NCBI GenBank assembly: GCA_037903355.1 | Contig: JBAJFE010000059.1 | Location: 519,476 to 583,475, forward strand | From: Trichuris trichiura | Lineage: Eukaryota > Nematoda > Enoplea > Trichinellida > Trichuridae | DNA length: 64,000 nt | Direction: 5' to 3' | In this document: positions 1 through 12,662 of the stretch, one piece after another | Numbering within the stretch: the first letter of the stretch is position 1 | Layout: the number at the start of each line of letters is the position of its first letter | Notes under the pieces: model-generated | Databases searched by the model: none | What the model was told of the DNA's origin: nothing | The model's input: only the letters and a program-made list of their open reading frames with translations | Position numbers and translations under genes: made by a program

Positions 1-32
1 AATAGACTGTCCTATTTTTCAAAAAAGCATAC

Positions 33-3000
33 GTAAAACACTTGGCTAAAGAAAAGGGAAAATGCAGGCATGACCGTGCCGGATAATAAGCAACCGATGC
101 TGCCAAACAGCAAACAGTGCCAATTTTTCTTGCTACTGCCGACGATAGACCAGAAGCCGATACTTAAAACTTTCTGCTTCTCCTGCAAAAATACATCAGC
201 GTTAGAGACAAGCAAAGCAGGTTGAAGAAGAAAAAGACTGAATTCTTTGTAAGAAGTACAATGTGCTACTTCACTAGAAAAATTGCATAGGTTTCATTTG
301 CCAAGTAATGGTCACCAGTTAATACGATGAAAGTTTTAAAAACTATTTTCATACTTACTGCTGTTTCATCGTCAACTGAATAGTCTGTTTTGCCCGCTGA
401 AATTGTGCCATACGCAGGCGTTCTATCTTCTTTTTCTGGCATGGATTGTCTCCTCTGAATGCCAGCTTTTGCATCATAGCATTGTTCGCTTATGCAACTT
501 TCTTGCTGCTCTGAGCTGTCATAAGACGAATCGCTTTGTTCGGATGGTGTGATGGCATTCTCTTCGATCTGCTGCGCAAGAACCATACTGTAGTAGATAG
601 CCCTTTGCTGCATAAGTTCCTCATGAGAACCCTGCTCTTGAATAATGCCATTTTTGAGTACGAATATTTTGTCGTAATCTTTTATAGTTGACAGACGATG
701 AGCTATTGCGATGGTCGTTCTATTTTTTTGTGCCTGAAAGTTCAAAGTGGAAGCCTTTTTTACTGCTTATTAAACATCACTTGGCACAGCGCTTCTTGGA
801 CAACTCCTTCGCTTTCGGTATCCAAGGCTGAAGTGGCTTCGTCGAGGAGAAGAATTTTTGGATTTCTGACAAGTGCTCGAGCTATTGCTATTCGTTGCTT
901 CTGCCCGCCGGACAGCTGAACTCCTCTCTCGCCAACACGCGTACCAAAGCCCTGAATTTAAGTACAGCGGCTAGATTCCATTCCGTATCATTCAATGCAA
1001 AAGCAACCTGAGGTAGAGCGGACACAAAATTAAAAGCGTTAGCGAGTACGGCGGCATTCTTGATCTCTTCCAACGTTGCGTCCAGCTTCCCTAGTTGAAT
1101 ATTTTCTTCTACTGTCCCGTCGAAGAGAACAGGCTCTTGGCTAACAACTCCAATCATGGAACGAAGCGCATGAACGTTGAAAACCTTTAGGTTGAAACCG
1201 TCTATATAAATCTAAAATAAGCGATCGCTAGCGTTGACAAGCAGACACCGAAAGTTCAATGTATTCTGTGTTCGACTGACTGTTTAGACAATCAAGAAAA
1301 CTTACAGCTCCTTTGGTGCAATCGTAAAAGCGCAGAAGCAGATTGACTACAGTGCTTTTACCACTTCCACTTTCACCAACTATGGCTATCCTTTGCCCAG
1401 CCGCAATGACAAATGAGAGAGACTTTAATACCTAAAAAGCGACAGTTTTAGCCTGAGTCCTAATTCTGTTTTGGATAGATCTTCCCGAAAAAATAGTTCT
1501 CGTCGAACGGAGGATTTTCAAGGATGCACTGAACTGGAGTCTATGTACATTCCTTGCAATATAAAGGAAATTTAAAGTCTGCCTTTGTTGGGGTTACTAC
1601 TTCAAGCTTCTGACTGAGTTTTATTTGCTGTTTTTCTTGGTCATGTGAAGTCAGCAATAACAATTTAAGCAAGTAAGTCAGCTACCTTTAGTGCCCTTCT
1701 TCCATGTCTACGCTCCTTTGTATAGTTATACCGTTAAGCTTCTTTCAGATCGGAACATGTAATCATGAAGCGGGCATTTCAAGCAAACTATTTGGGTGTG
1801 AAGCCTACCTTCGCATAGCTTCACATATGAGTAGTATGACAAATAAAAATGCATGGGATTTAAAATATTGATATGCTAACTATTCTTTTTAGCGGGTGCA
1901 TAAATCGTCATGGTTAACTAAGGGAACAGGTTTCATTGGGGAATTCGACAAAGCGTTCTGCACTCGCTTTGTCCCTCTGACCTTGGCTTCGGTACAGAGC
2001 GAATCTCGACAGCTTCATGGAATCGGAGTTATTTCTCCCAAAAAGCTACGAAAATGAAGTTGCGTAGTGCAAAATCACTTCCTTTGCGGTTACAAACAAT
2101 TTTGCGACGAAAAAAAATAAATGAGAAGATGGAGTTAGAAGCTGCATCAAAACTGCGTCGCTTCGATGGCTTGGCATACCTGGAATTCGGGACGAAGTGG
2201 GTAAGAGAATGTTACATTATGAAACTCAACATGTCCTTCGACGTTATTGGGATGCAAGCCAAGCCTAGAAGACGAATCGATGGACGGTTTCTGAAATTTG
2301 CAAGCTACATAATTGCAGCGAAGTACTCTCGTAGAAAGTGTTATACCGTATTGATTAGAGCAATAACAGAACTTGCTGAGCCTCTAGCAATTGCGATTGT
2401 TGTTAAATGGGGTGCAGCGCTGCCAAACGCCATCGAACCAGCCATTATGGCAAAAAACACCGTAAATATCGCTCCCCTTGGGAGTAAGGGATCTTGGTCA
2501 ATCAGCTTTGAGCCATACCTGTAAATAAGAATTTCCGTTTTTAAAGAATACCATTGCAATGGTTTGTGTTTGCAAATTAAACGAAAATACACTTCTAAAA
2601 TGAAACATAGCAACTGTCCGCACATCCAGGAGCTGCTACAGTGGTCTTTAAGCCTAATTGTTTACAGAGATATGCTATGTAATTTCACAATACTTTAAGC
2701 TGTATGCATAACATAATGTTAGTTCAAAATGTGGATTCACTTAACAGGAGTGACGCTTTCACCTTACCAGAAAGCCAGTGCGTATGTGGAAAAGGTTGAA
2801 ACGAAGGTGATCAGAAAACCAAAACCTATAACAAGATTCTTTCGATAGCCAAGACGACGAGTCTCTTCCAACGCTTTTTTATATCTAAATAAGGGAAAAT
2901 ATAATGCGGAAAAGAATATGTCAAACATTTTTTGCAGCACATCAGTTGCCAGCGGTAAATGAATCCGAAAAGCTTACTGGTGCTCATGCTGAATATTTAC

Positions 3001-5163
3001 CTGGTCAGCGTTATGGCATATGCTTATGCAAATTGAGAAAATCATAATTTGTCTTGCCTTAACTACTTTATTTTTGTCGTAAACTTCTCAATACATTATA
3101 CGGTGAAACGGATTGCTTCCGTTAGCGCTTAGGGTTCATTTCTATCGAATAAATTCTAATAGACAGACAGTAAAAAGTCGTTAAAACCTAGAAAGTAATA
3201 GCAGGAGGTAATTGCTTATTAAGAATTATTAAACCTAAAACGCTCCAAAACCTGTAACTTTTTCAGCGATCAAATGACAATCGCGCACGTGACTAATATG
3301 ATAAAAAAATTTTATGCGTCAAATAGCGCTTCAAGGCCACGTGAGTATGAAAAAGAGAGACTTTTAAAACAAAGACCGCTGTCAATGAAGCAAACGATTT
3401 CTGGAGGAAAAAACTCGACAACCATTCTGGTATGCGTATGCATCTCATTCTTAAAGGACCGAGCTCCCAGCTGTTAAAACTACCCCTATGTTACGTGTGA
3501 AAACATAAGCATCAAACATAAATTTCGCATGCATAGTTAACCTATCCAAACATATAATCATACGCATGTGCAGATATTCCAAAACTTTTACATGCCTTCT
3601 CCTATGCATTCCGGATAAGAGAGCACCTACCTATACTAATGCGCCTACTTCTAGCAAAGAGCTTTCATAATCATTTTCGCTCCATTATCTGCGTTCTGGT
3701 TTTTTCACAAGACAACATGAAGTCATTAGAAAACTCTGTGACATATACGCAAAAGAACAACAGCAAGCTTTCAATGACAGCTATCCCCCTGCTGGTGACG
3801 CTCAGGATACTGTTTTTAATTGTGCGGAACCTTTCTAGATCTGCTAGCCAGCCTAAACCTCTCCATACAAATGGTAAATTAACAGCATAAAATACCTACA
3901 CTACCTAAACACAGCTTTTCTAATAATAAATCAGATTATATCAAAATGAAATGAATTTACAATAACATGATGCAACTAGATCAGCACTTGAGCATGCGGG
4001 TTTAAAGATTATTCATATAATGCATTTAGTAATACCTGTTAATCTCATTTTTCTGTCCATTAAAGGCTAGCACAGTCCTTATTGATGAGATGGCTTCTTC
4101 CGCAACAGCTGAAGCACTGGCAAACAGTTTCTGCTCTCGTCTGGCCATGTATGATAGGGCCTGTAGCAGTACAAAGTTTCCTGTATTTCACGTGCTCACC
4201 AATGAATAGCCGAATACCGCGGAGAACCAAGCCGAGCTAAGCGCAAGTAACGGCGAAAGGGACATCATAACTAGCGAAAGTTTCCAACTGTAAAAGAATC
4301 CGATGGCGAAACCGGAAACGAATGCTGCAGTATATTGGCATAGCAAAGAAACCTTGTCACCGATGCCTTCACGTACGCGTTCAATATCACTTAAATACGC
4401 CCACAGTAAAGAAAAACAGCGGGAAAGAGTATCATTACTCGTTCAGCTTAGAAGTCAGCTCTCCACTTCTTGATCGGTCATACCATGAAATTTCCATATG
4501 CAAAACTGACTTGAAAAATTGCTTACGGATTCTGTGAGTTTGTCGCTCGCAGGCGCTTGACCAGCAAGCAATCTACAAAACTCATCTCCGGAAAAGTTAG
4601 CGAGCAAATCTCTAGCTTACTTGAGCATACGATGTAACGAATATTAAGACGCCAATCAATACATAAAATATGGTGTATATCCTTATAGCCGCGACGAATT
4701 CTATCACAGTAATTTGGCGAAGAGTTGAAGAGACGTTTTGTAGACTTGAGCTATGATTGGACAATGACAGAAGCGGCGCTAAGCTTTCGGCAGCTTGTTG
4801 CCAGCTTATATTGGAAGTAAAGTCGGTGATCTGCGCTCGTATGAACGTGTCCGTCATATGACCGGTAATAATTGACAATGTTGGCCACCCAGCACCGTGT
4901 ATGATGGCGAATATAGTACCAAAAAACATCAGAACGTAATCCCACGAGTCGGCGAAGTAAAACTATCAATAAAAACGTAGTATCATCTGTAGAACAGTCG
5001 ACGATACAACGAGTACCAAATCGGAAAAAATTCCTCGGGATTTGTCTGCTCCTTTAGTGGAGGATTTAAGGGAATCCACGGATCCATAGCTTCCAATGGA
5101 TGATGCAGATTTTTCCTCGTCTGACGGTAGCAGCGCTTGCTTTTCGTTCTCACTTGCAGCCAT
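33..5163 (-). CDS. P-glycoprotein-type ABC transporter (ABCB full transporter), N-terminal half, truncated by the window edge
   Basis: ATP-driven efflux pump of the plasma membrane, ABCB/MDR family. Exons on the minus strand: 5163-5017, 4962-4621, 4572-4439, 4389-4200, 4160-4036, 2884-2768, 2518-2347, 2290-2180, 1431-1306, 1211-1008, 951-781, 733-359, 182-33; all join in frame with GT/AG borders (788 residues seen). Order: acidic/Ser-rich cytoplasmic N terminus starting [13 protein letters not shown], first TM hairpin with an N-glycosylatable loop (NIS, NHS, NVS), rest of TMD1 ([26 protein letters not shown]), then NBD1: Walker [11 protein letters not shown]-loop VSQEP, signature LSGGQ, Walker [14 protein letters not shown]-loop AHRLST. 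A Ser/Gln/Glu-rich linker of about 60 residues leads to the first helix of TMD2, where the window ends. No broken frame, so it looks functional. Which pgp paralogue it is cannot be told. Confidence 0.95.
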
Positions 5164-8100
5164 GCGTCCGTAAATCAGTCTGGACAGTCACTTTCTCTAG
5201 CTGTTTGTCTGTTATGTAGGACCATAGTCGTAGAAAAGTTTGCGTTAGCACAGGTGAGAATGAGATAACGCCGTTGTTTAAAGCGACACTCCAATCTCTG
5301 TAGTAGTTACCGCACGTTTGGCCAGAAGTCTGCTTGTTGAATCTGATAAAGTTCCTATCTGTTTACCCGGCAAATTAGGTCAGTTCGTAAACTTCCGCGG
5401 TAACAATGAAGTTCTTCACATGGACAAGGCTTCCCTTGAGTCAACTGACTTTTACTTTCAATTTCCGAACGTTATACTTCAAAAATTTCGAATTGGATCG
5501 CTGGATACAGTCGCTGTAAACGACAGAGTAACTGCGCAACATCGAATGCGTGGATTTTAATGAGCTTTTCGATGACCCTCTAACTTATCAGTGAAACAGA
5601 GTGCATACAGCTGTGAAATGACTAGCACTCAGCGGAAAGTAGAGAAAACATCGCTAGGAAAAAGTTTTCTCTGCGAACTGTATTAATGATTGCTTCAAAG
5701 ATGGTCTTATTTTTGATTTGCATGGACAGAAAACAACTTCGGTACTGCTGCTTCACGCATGTGCCATCCATCGAAAACAAAAGATAGAGCAAAAGAGCAG
5801 TCGGTCACGACGGAAGTTGATCATCCAAAAGCACGTCTACGCCACTAAACAGTAACTCAACATGAGCAACAATATTTTCTTAGATAAGCACTCATAGTTG
5901 TTTTGGTCAGGAAACTTTCCTTAGCTTCTAAACCACATCGGAATCGCCTGAAAATGAGAACTTTAATTGACTGACGGTTATTGTAATCATCCACAAGAGC
6001 TGAAAGAACAAAATACAGAATCACAGACTTGTACAAAATTCTGATTTTTAATAGCATGTAGGAACATCAAACCCAAAAGAATTTGTACTAATAAGCAAAA
6101 AAAGACGTTAAATTCAGTCATCGTTACGTTCTTTGAACTTCCGCGGTTATACGAGGAAAACCTTATCGCAGTATGAAAACTTAAAATTATTAATAACCGA
6201 CCTAGCCGCCCTATGCTACAGTTCAAACGTAAATATAAAAGCTTTTCAAAGCGAGCAAAAAGATTCATAACCAAAAAACCTACTTGAAGTGGTTACGTTA
6301 AATCTCAATGCAATGGCGTGTGATTAGAAAGAGTCTATGTGCGGCCACATAAAGGTATTCTAAGTTCTACGCGAAGCGAACAGGATACATTATGAAAAAA
6401 ATAGCAACACATCAAACGAGTGAAAACTATTAGAAGATTTGAGTCCTGTTTAAATTTGAGCCCTCTGTACGTAGGGACGCATTTTACGCTGTTGCGTAAA
6501 CTTGAACGTGAACTCCTCTTGCGGCAGCGCTGCGCGTACTGCCTGCAAACGTTATTGAATAAGGCTGAGATCAGTTAACTATTTGCCTTTATTCAAAACT
6601 GATTTTATACAGTTCAGACAGCGTTTCCGTGTCCCAAAAGCATTGGCAAAAGCTTTTGGATATAAGAGGCGGAAAGTGTGTCAATCATCCCGAGATATGC
6701 TGGCGTTTTCACCCAAAGAAAACCATGGTTTAGTTAACGTAAAAGCAGATACAGTTCAGTTGTCACCGCTGCTCGCACAGCAGTGGCAGTCAAAATCGAG
6801 AATAGGTCGAAGATACGCTGTGCATCTTCAAGATAAGGAGTGTACTTGAGTAGAGGCGTTATTATGCTGGTCTTATTTTTTAGATTACTAACTTCGAACA
6901 AGACCAGTATAATAACGCCTCTATTCAAGTACATTCCTTATCTAGAAGATGCCAATGTACAACTGTCGCAAAGACAAACTTTACAGTGTATTTGCAATCT
7001 ATTCGGGATTTCAACTTTCGGGATTTTGACTAGAACACTTCTCACAGCAATGATGCATGCAGTTATCTAACCTAATTTTGTTACAGATTAAGCAAAAGTA
7101 GGTTTCCGTATGACACTGCATATTTATTAACATTAGTGACTAGTTCACGAGTGTTTCCTTGCTGCAAGCATTAGAGGCTAAGCGAAGCACTGAACGTTTA
7201 GGGCGCGCTGCGTTTACTCGACATTCATTTTAAGGTCCAAACTTTAGCACATACTAACACAAAGCAACCTTATAAAAAGTTTACTGCAGGGCGTATTTTC
7301 AATGCTTAACGCTTGTGGGAATTGCTTTGCTCGGTAAAAGTACTTATTTGCTTGAACATCACAAATCTGAATGCATTGCTTCAAAATGTGAACGATTCTA
7401 AGTACGCATGTTCCTCTTACTTTTTGATTCGTACTTTTATGAAGCGCAAGATTTTACTTACGGAAAATTCCATTAGAAGTTTGGTGACAACTAAAGATTT
7501 CGAGGGTCTCCCTACACCCATCTTCGGCGGGTGAACTAAAAGAGTAAACATTACTAACGGGTAAATGTCATTGCTCCCTTATTGATGAGTTCTATAAGAG
7601 TGGAAAAGAAGGCTTTCATTAAAAAGATGCTCAAGAGAATAAGGTGTGAATGAAAGATTTCTTCTTTGATCAACTTGAGCTATGAGTATGACTGATAGTG
7701 ACCAACGAATAGAACAAGTTTGCCCTAATTGACCAATTTGCTGATCGTTACCAGCTAGCATGGCGGTTTGGTATCAGTTAATGCCACACAAAAGGGTTAT
7801 CGATTGCGTAGAGTATGAAGCTATTTTGAGTTGGAGAAGCTTTGATAGGATAGTTCAACGTCGTGTCATTGGTTATGCTGCCCTAGGCTGCATCATCTCA
7901 AAGAGTAGTCAAATAAACGAAATTGCTAAGAAGAGCTAAAGTTGTGCCAGTGAAGGGGAACGCATGAATGCTATGAACTGCCAGTCTCTCTGAAGTTCTG
8001 GCTTCCTGAAGGAGCTTCTCATCGGTTTCAGTCGAAATCGTAAAGAGCACGAATGCTCTGCAGCGCAAATGTTGCTCACGCTTCAACGGTTGCTCTGTTA

Positions 8101-10507
8101 ACTGGGCAGAGTGGCACTGGAACTTCCCACTGCGATTCTCCCGTTTCATGATATCGGCTGCGAATCTGTCGGTTCAGATGTACAAACCGTGAGGGAACTG
8201 GAGGCACCAAAATCGAATGATTCACTTTGCTAACCAATAAATATACCATTTGCAAAAAGCGATGACCATTTCGTATTCTCTGCTTTTCATTGCCGCACAA
8301 TACATCATCCAATGACACACTGAAGGAACGTTACAGCCCTCCTCTAGACTTTCTTGAAACAAACGACGACCATAGAGGATTGAAAGTTGGCATCAACGCC
8401 ATCCATCTTGGGGACATGGCAACTTTTTACCTTGGCTACGCGCTTCTTAGCGCATTCAGCTACCTCAGAGCCAGCTCTAGTGATCACCAAGTACTAGGTA
8501 AGAAAGCATATTGTTAAATTTAAAAATTTTAAATAATCGCGCACTTAATGATGGCTCGACGGAACTCTGAAAAGTAGTTTAAGTACGTCCTTCCAAAACT
8601 GCCTACAACGATCGTTCGATTACCAGTGCAACCGCGTTGTTTTACGTGATAAGCGAAGAGGGATCAATGCTCATAATATCCGCTGGAATGCTTTAGTAAC
8701 GGAAAAGGAATTTATGTTTTTTATGAACGGATTATCATTATACATTCAGCCTAAAAGAAGGAAACAATCTTTTTGAATGTACGGGTGGATCACGGATGCT
8801 TCTCGGCGAGTTTCGCTTCCATTGCACACATATACTATAAACATAATGTTTTCGATGGAAATCGAACCAATTTTAGCTAGCTGCTTTCGGAAAGGATGGA
8901 TGTGCGAGCAGTTGAAAACTGTTACTTCTTCAACATACCTATATGACGAATTACGCGGGTAATAGCAGACCCTTTCCTAAAGTGCTTATTGCTTCAGGTG
9001 AATACTGCTGACAGGTTCCTTAGAAACGGATATAATAATATCACCTCGTTGCATTTTCCTTTTCAAACATTTCTGGGTCGCTGATAACAAGCAATAAGTA
9101 TGAGCTTGCATTGATGCTTCAATACGTCAGCCCAGTGCGTCCTATGTGCTTAAAAGCGAAATGGGAAGATAGTAAGAAGGTGAGAATTTTAAAATGTACT
9201 TAAGCTCAAGGCTTTTATCGTCTGCTGCATCTTAGCAAACGAGGCTTGATTTCTACTTCCCACAAATTCTCTGCGCCGGCTCGCTCCATCACCTTACACG
9301 GCAATGCTAGTCGGGAAAGTCTTCAGTTATTGTTATTATAATTTGTTAGTCTGAGCCACTTGTTGCCCAAAGAGGCAAGTATTAATAGCTTGAGTTGTTA
9401 AACAGCTGCACATACGAGTGCACGACGGAGCTGAATATTATCAGTGAACGGAAAAGCCAAATTCAGCTCATACAGATAAATGGGTTACCGTTGGACCTAA
9501 GCTGTTTGGAAACTTCATACTAACGCTCAAGAAAGTGAAGAACTTTTTAGCAAGATAAACAACCATAAAAGTAGCACATGTTTCAAGTCTGTTACAAGGC
9601 TGTTCATCCTGCTTTTGCAAGGCTCTTGTTTGGCCGTACAGGGCCGCAAAGCATAGAGGACCGCTGGAAGCAGCGAAAGAAAATCTATTACGGAACTTCG
9701 TTGCCGTGTTCTCGGCAGGTTGTCTTGTCATATAGCATAAATAATTTCTGCCGGGAAGTTTACGCTACCAAAGCCTAAAAGCGAGGGCCTTCCGTATAAC
9801 GTTAGTCATTTATGACCAATTCCTAGATGGCGCTTCTATCTGTTCTTTAATTCGCATTCCTCCCATCATGAAGACAACCTGAGCGCCAACGTGCAGCCGC
9901 GCTCGCAGACAGTGGCGGAACGTAGCTAGGAGTTATTTGCCTCCAGTCGTCTAGTAATGCTGAGAGACATGACTTTTGGACTGCTCGAAGAGATTAAGCA
10001 ACGGTCTGCCATTTGCTGCCACTTGAGCGCCAATCAATCAGATTCGGTTATTTGTGTGCCTAGCTGACATTGAGATGTCATGCAACGTCTGCTCTAACTA
10101 GAGCGACTCCCGAAGTTAACTATGTTTTATTGGTTATCGTTATGGCAAGCGGAGAAGAGGCATGACTGACTGATCTCTCCAGTGACTGGTTGTCCCTTGG
10201 TGTGCTTCTCAATACAAGTTTGCTATTGGAAAAATTCTCGTAGGGCATTTTTCAAACAAACTGCCGTTTTGTGCATTCGGCCAACTGTGGCTGTTCGTTT
10301 TTCATCCACGCCTATTTTTCATGAGCAAGAAGTGTCTGGATTGCCCCAATAGGTGTGATCATGCGAGGTAGACTACACAGTAAGTTAGTAATTGGCTCAT
10401 GACTGACCGTCTCCGTAAGCAGCAATATCGACAGTCGTTCCGAACTGCGCGCCATTTCAAACTCTTCGCTTGGTGACGTCATAGGAACGGTGACCCCAAG
10501 TTACTCC
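5164..10507. other. Intergenic region upstream of the ABCB gene; no gene supported
   Basis: Only short open frames without recognisable motifs or splice-consistent partners occur here. It should contain the ABCB promoter near 5164-5400. The one clear structure is the hairpin at 6823-6951, listed separately. Confidence 0.6.
6823..6951. repeat. Foldback element, 129 nt, about 50-bp stem
   Basis: The left arm (from CATCTTCAAGATAAGGAGTG) returns as its near-perfect reverse complement ending in TATCTAGAAGATG, with a loop of roughly 26 nt around 6875-6900. Because the arms mirror each other, both strands show the same short open frame; this is a symmetry artefact, not a gene. Likely a MITE or a copy made by fold-back replication. 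No convincing target-site duplication was seen. Confidence 0.85.
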
Positions 10508-10690
10508 ATGCGGACGTTAGACAGCATCGTAGCCGTAAAGCTAGAGGAAATAGACGAACACAACGGTGTTGAAGACTGCGACTTTTGTCGCCAAATTGAT
10601 TGCGATGTATTGTTCGCTTTGTTGATCATTACCGTCATACTTGCTCTTCTGGTTCTTGTGGTCAGCTTTTGGATAAAAGGCATCGCTTGA
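10508..10690 (+). CDS. Small single-pass membrane protein, EAT-18-like by position and architecture
   Basis: A 60-residue frame from ATG 10508 to TGA 10690. Residues 1-35 are polar and acidic with three cysteines (CDFCRQIDC); residues about 36-57 form one strong TM helix (LLIITVILALLVLVVSFWI), followed by KGIA. The same frame is open upstream to 10403, and acceptor-like CAG sites at 10421 and 10433 allow an upstream exon. It lies on the same strand about 2 kb before the first resolved exon of the LEV-10-like gene. In C. elegans the roughly 70-residue single-TM protein EAT-18, needed by pharyngeal nicotinic receptors, is encoded inside the 5' part of the lev-10 locus. The position and shape match, but I have not compared sequences, so EAT-18 identity is an inference. 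A chance ORF remains possible. Confidence 0.5.
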   Translation: MRTLDSIVAVKLEEIDEHNGVEDCDFCRQIDCDVLFALLIITVILALLVLVVSFWIKGIA

Positions 10691-12662
10691 AGGAGGTAAT
10701 GGTTGCAGTACCGTTCATAAATTCTGAGAAGACATTATGAAAGACAAATCGAAACCATTGCGATTTGACGGAAAGAAGAATTTGTCACTGCTTTTGATAG
10801 AAGACCTACAACCATTTTAAAAGTATTATTAATAGTGTATTTGTAGCCTTACATTTTCTCCGGCATTTTTAATCTTTTTAATTGATCTAAAATGCAATGC
10901 TTCCCGCTACTACTTATTGGCCGAGAGTTCGGTGCTTTGCCCCTGGCATGAAGTTTCCGTTGCCGCTCTTAAAAATGCAGCAGTGATCGATGATCATGAC
11001 ACCGGATTGTTCCCTTGAGAGGTTTCAGTTAAAGCAAACACTCTGCCGCCCTTTACAAACTTTGCTTCGGTATCCGGGGTCATTTGCAAAGCACTACGCA
11101 TTGGTTTCTCAATTTTCCAGCTTATGTATCACCTGACGAGCAGATAAAGCTGTAAAACAATTCAATCGTATTACGCATTCAACGCTGCTTGGGCTGGCAC
11201 AACTTTTGATAATGTTTACATCTTCATAGCAAACAAACACTACTTACTAATTTCATTCACAAGAAAGAGATAAGAGAGCGTTTGTAATTGTCACTACTCA
11301 TAAGTGGGCAATAAAACTTTTCCAAAGAAATAGGCTCGAAGTAGTCGGAAAGGACAAAAGTATTGCTCACTTCAAAGTCAGAACCTTGAAACTAAGCCTT
11401 CCATTGACCAGCGATAATATTCACAACAGGGCAGATATACCGCGCTGAGGTTTTTTCAAAACAATTTAAGCGAGAGAGGATTACTGATAATACTCATTCC
11501 TCAACTGTCTATCTGCGATTGCTATTCGTTATTTAGTGAATTTTTTCAGCGCATATTTAGACATGCACATATAATAACGAAGAACAGTCTGCAGCTAGCT
11601 CGCGCGTGCTGTGTCCATGGACAACATCAGAAAAATGCAATTTACATTTACAGTGTTCACAAGGTTAGCGGAAAGTTGAAAATGTGGATTTTGAAAAGGC
11701 TGCATAAATGTTCATACTTGGCCTTATTGGAAACTGCTCGTTCCTTTTGATAGGGTAGAATAAATGTGTAAGAGAGGAAAGATGAAAACATAAAAAGGCC
11801 ATCCGCCCACTCCGGAGCGTTATCAGTGCTTACGTAGGGGCTGGTGGCTTGGATGTGGGATTTGTTTTTCAATTATTCATCAAAATGAGAAATGTAATTT
11901 AAGATCATAAACCAGTATTGTTTGTATGCAGCTATAAAGATGCGCCTTTGAAACCACGCAGAGAGAGGAACTATGTGATTCCGCCTTTACGATACTAAGT
12001 CAACTTCTCTGCGCAATTTCGTACTGGCGAGATGAGGCATCAGTTTAATTTATGATTCTGATTCTATTTACACAATTATTACTCTGCGACCGTACGCATT
12101 CAATATGCAAGATTGTTTCACTGGATCGACAGGGTGCGCAGCTGCACTTAAGGATTGGCTGAACCTTATAGCGTTTAACTTTTCTCTGACCTTCGCATTG
12201 TGTTCTACACACTAATATTTTTTTACGTTTTACATGTTTCTAGTCAGGAAGCTTAGCTAGATTGCCTCAAAAAAGTGACAGTGACAAGCTTGACTAACTG
12301 AAATTCTTACCGCTCTTGCATGAAGTCTAGACCTTGTTATTTTTGCTTCGCTGCCACGTTTTTACTGTATGCTTTATTTTTTTAAAACTTGCTTGCCGTG
12401 CATTTGAATAACGGACAAAGTCGAGGATACGAAAAAAATGCTTCAGTGTATATACTCTGTGAATTAAAGAAACCCCTTTTTGAATGTATTAACTATTAAC
12501 AATACACTCGTATTGCACCTACGCTTGTTCACTATGCTAACATGCAATTCGTTCTAACGTGTCACCTGTAACGAAAGAGAGAGAGCTGTTTGTCAGAACG
12601 TGGTAATAATTACTTTAGGAAATGAAACTTCTTCGCATTTCAGAGCGACTTATAATTTTCAG
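10691..12662. other. Region that should hold the 5' exon(s) of the LEV-10-like gene
   Basis: The first resolved CUB exon starts at an acceptor (TTTTCAG before 12663) and needs one nucleotide from an earlier exon, so a signal-peptide exon must lie upstream. I could not identify it: several short ATG frames exist, none with a clear signal peptide and a donor of the right phase. Confidence 0.5.

Noticed and set aside
2054..2524. Plus-strand 156-codon frame
   Set aside because: It is antisense to ABCB exons 7 and 8 and has no motif of its own.
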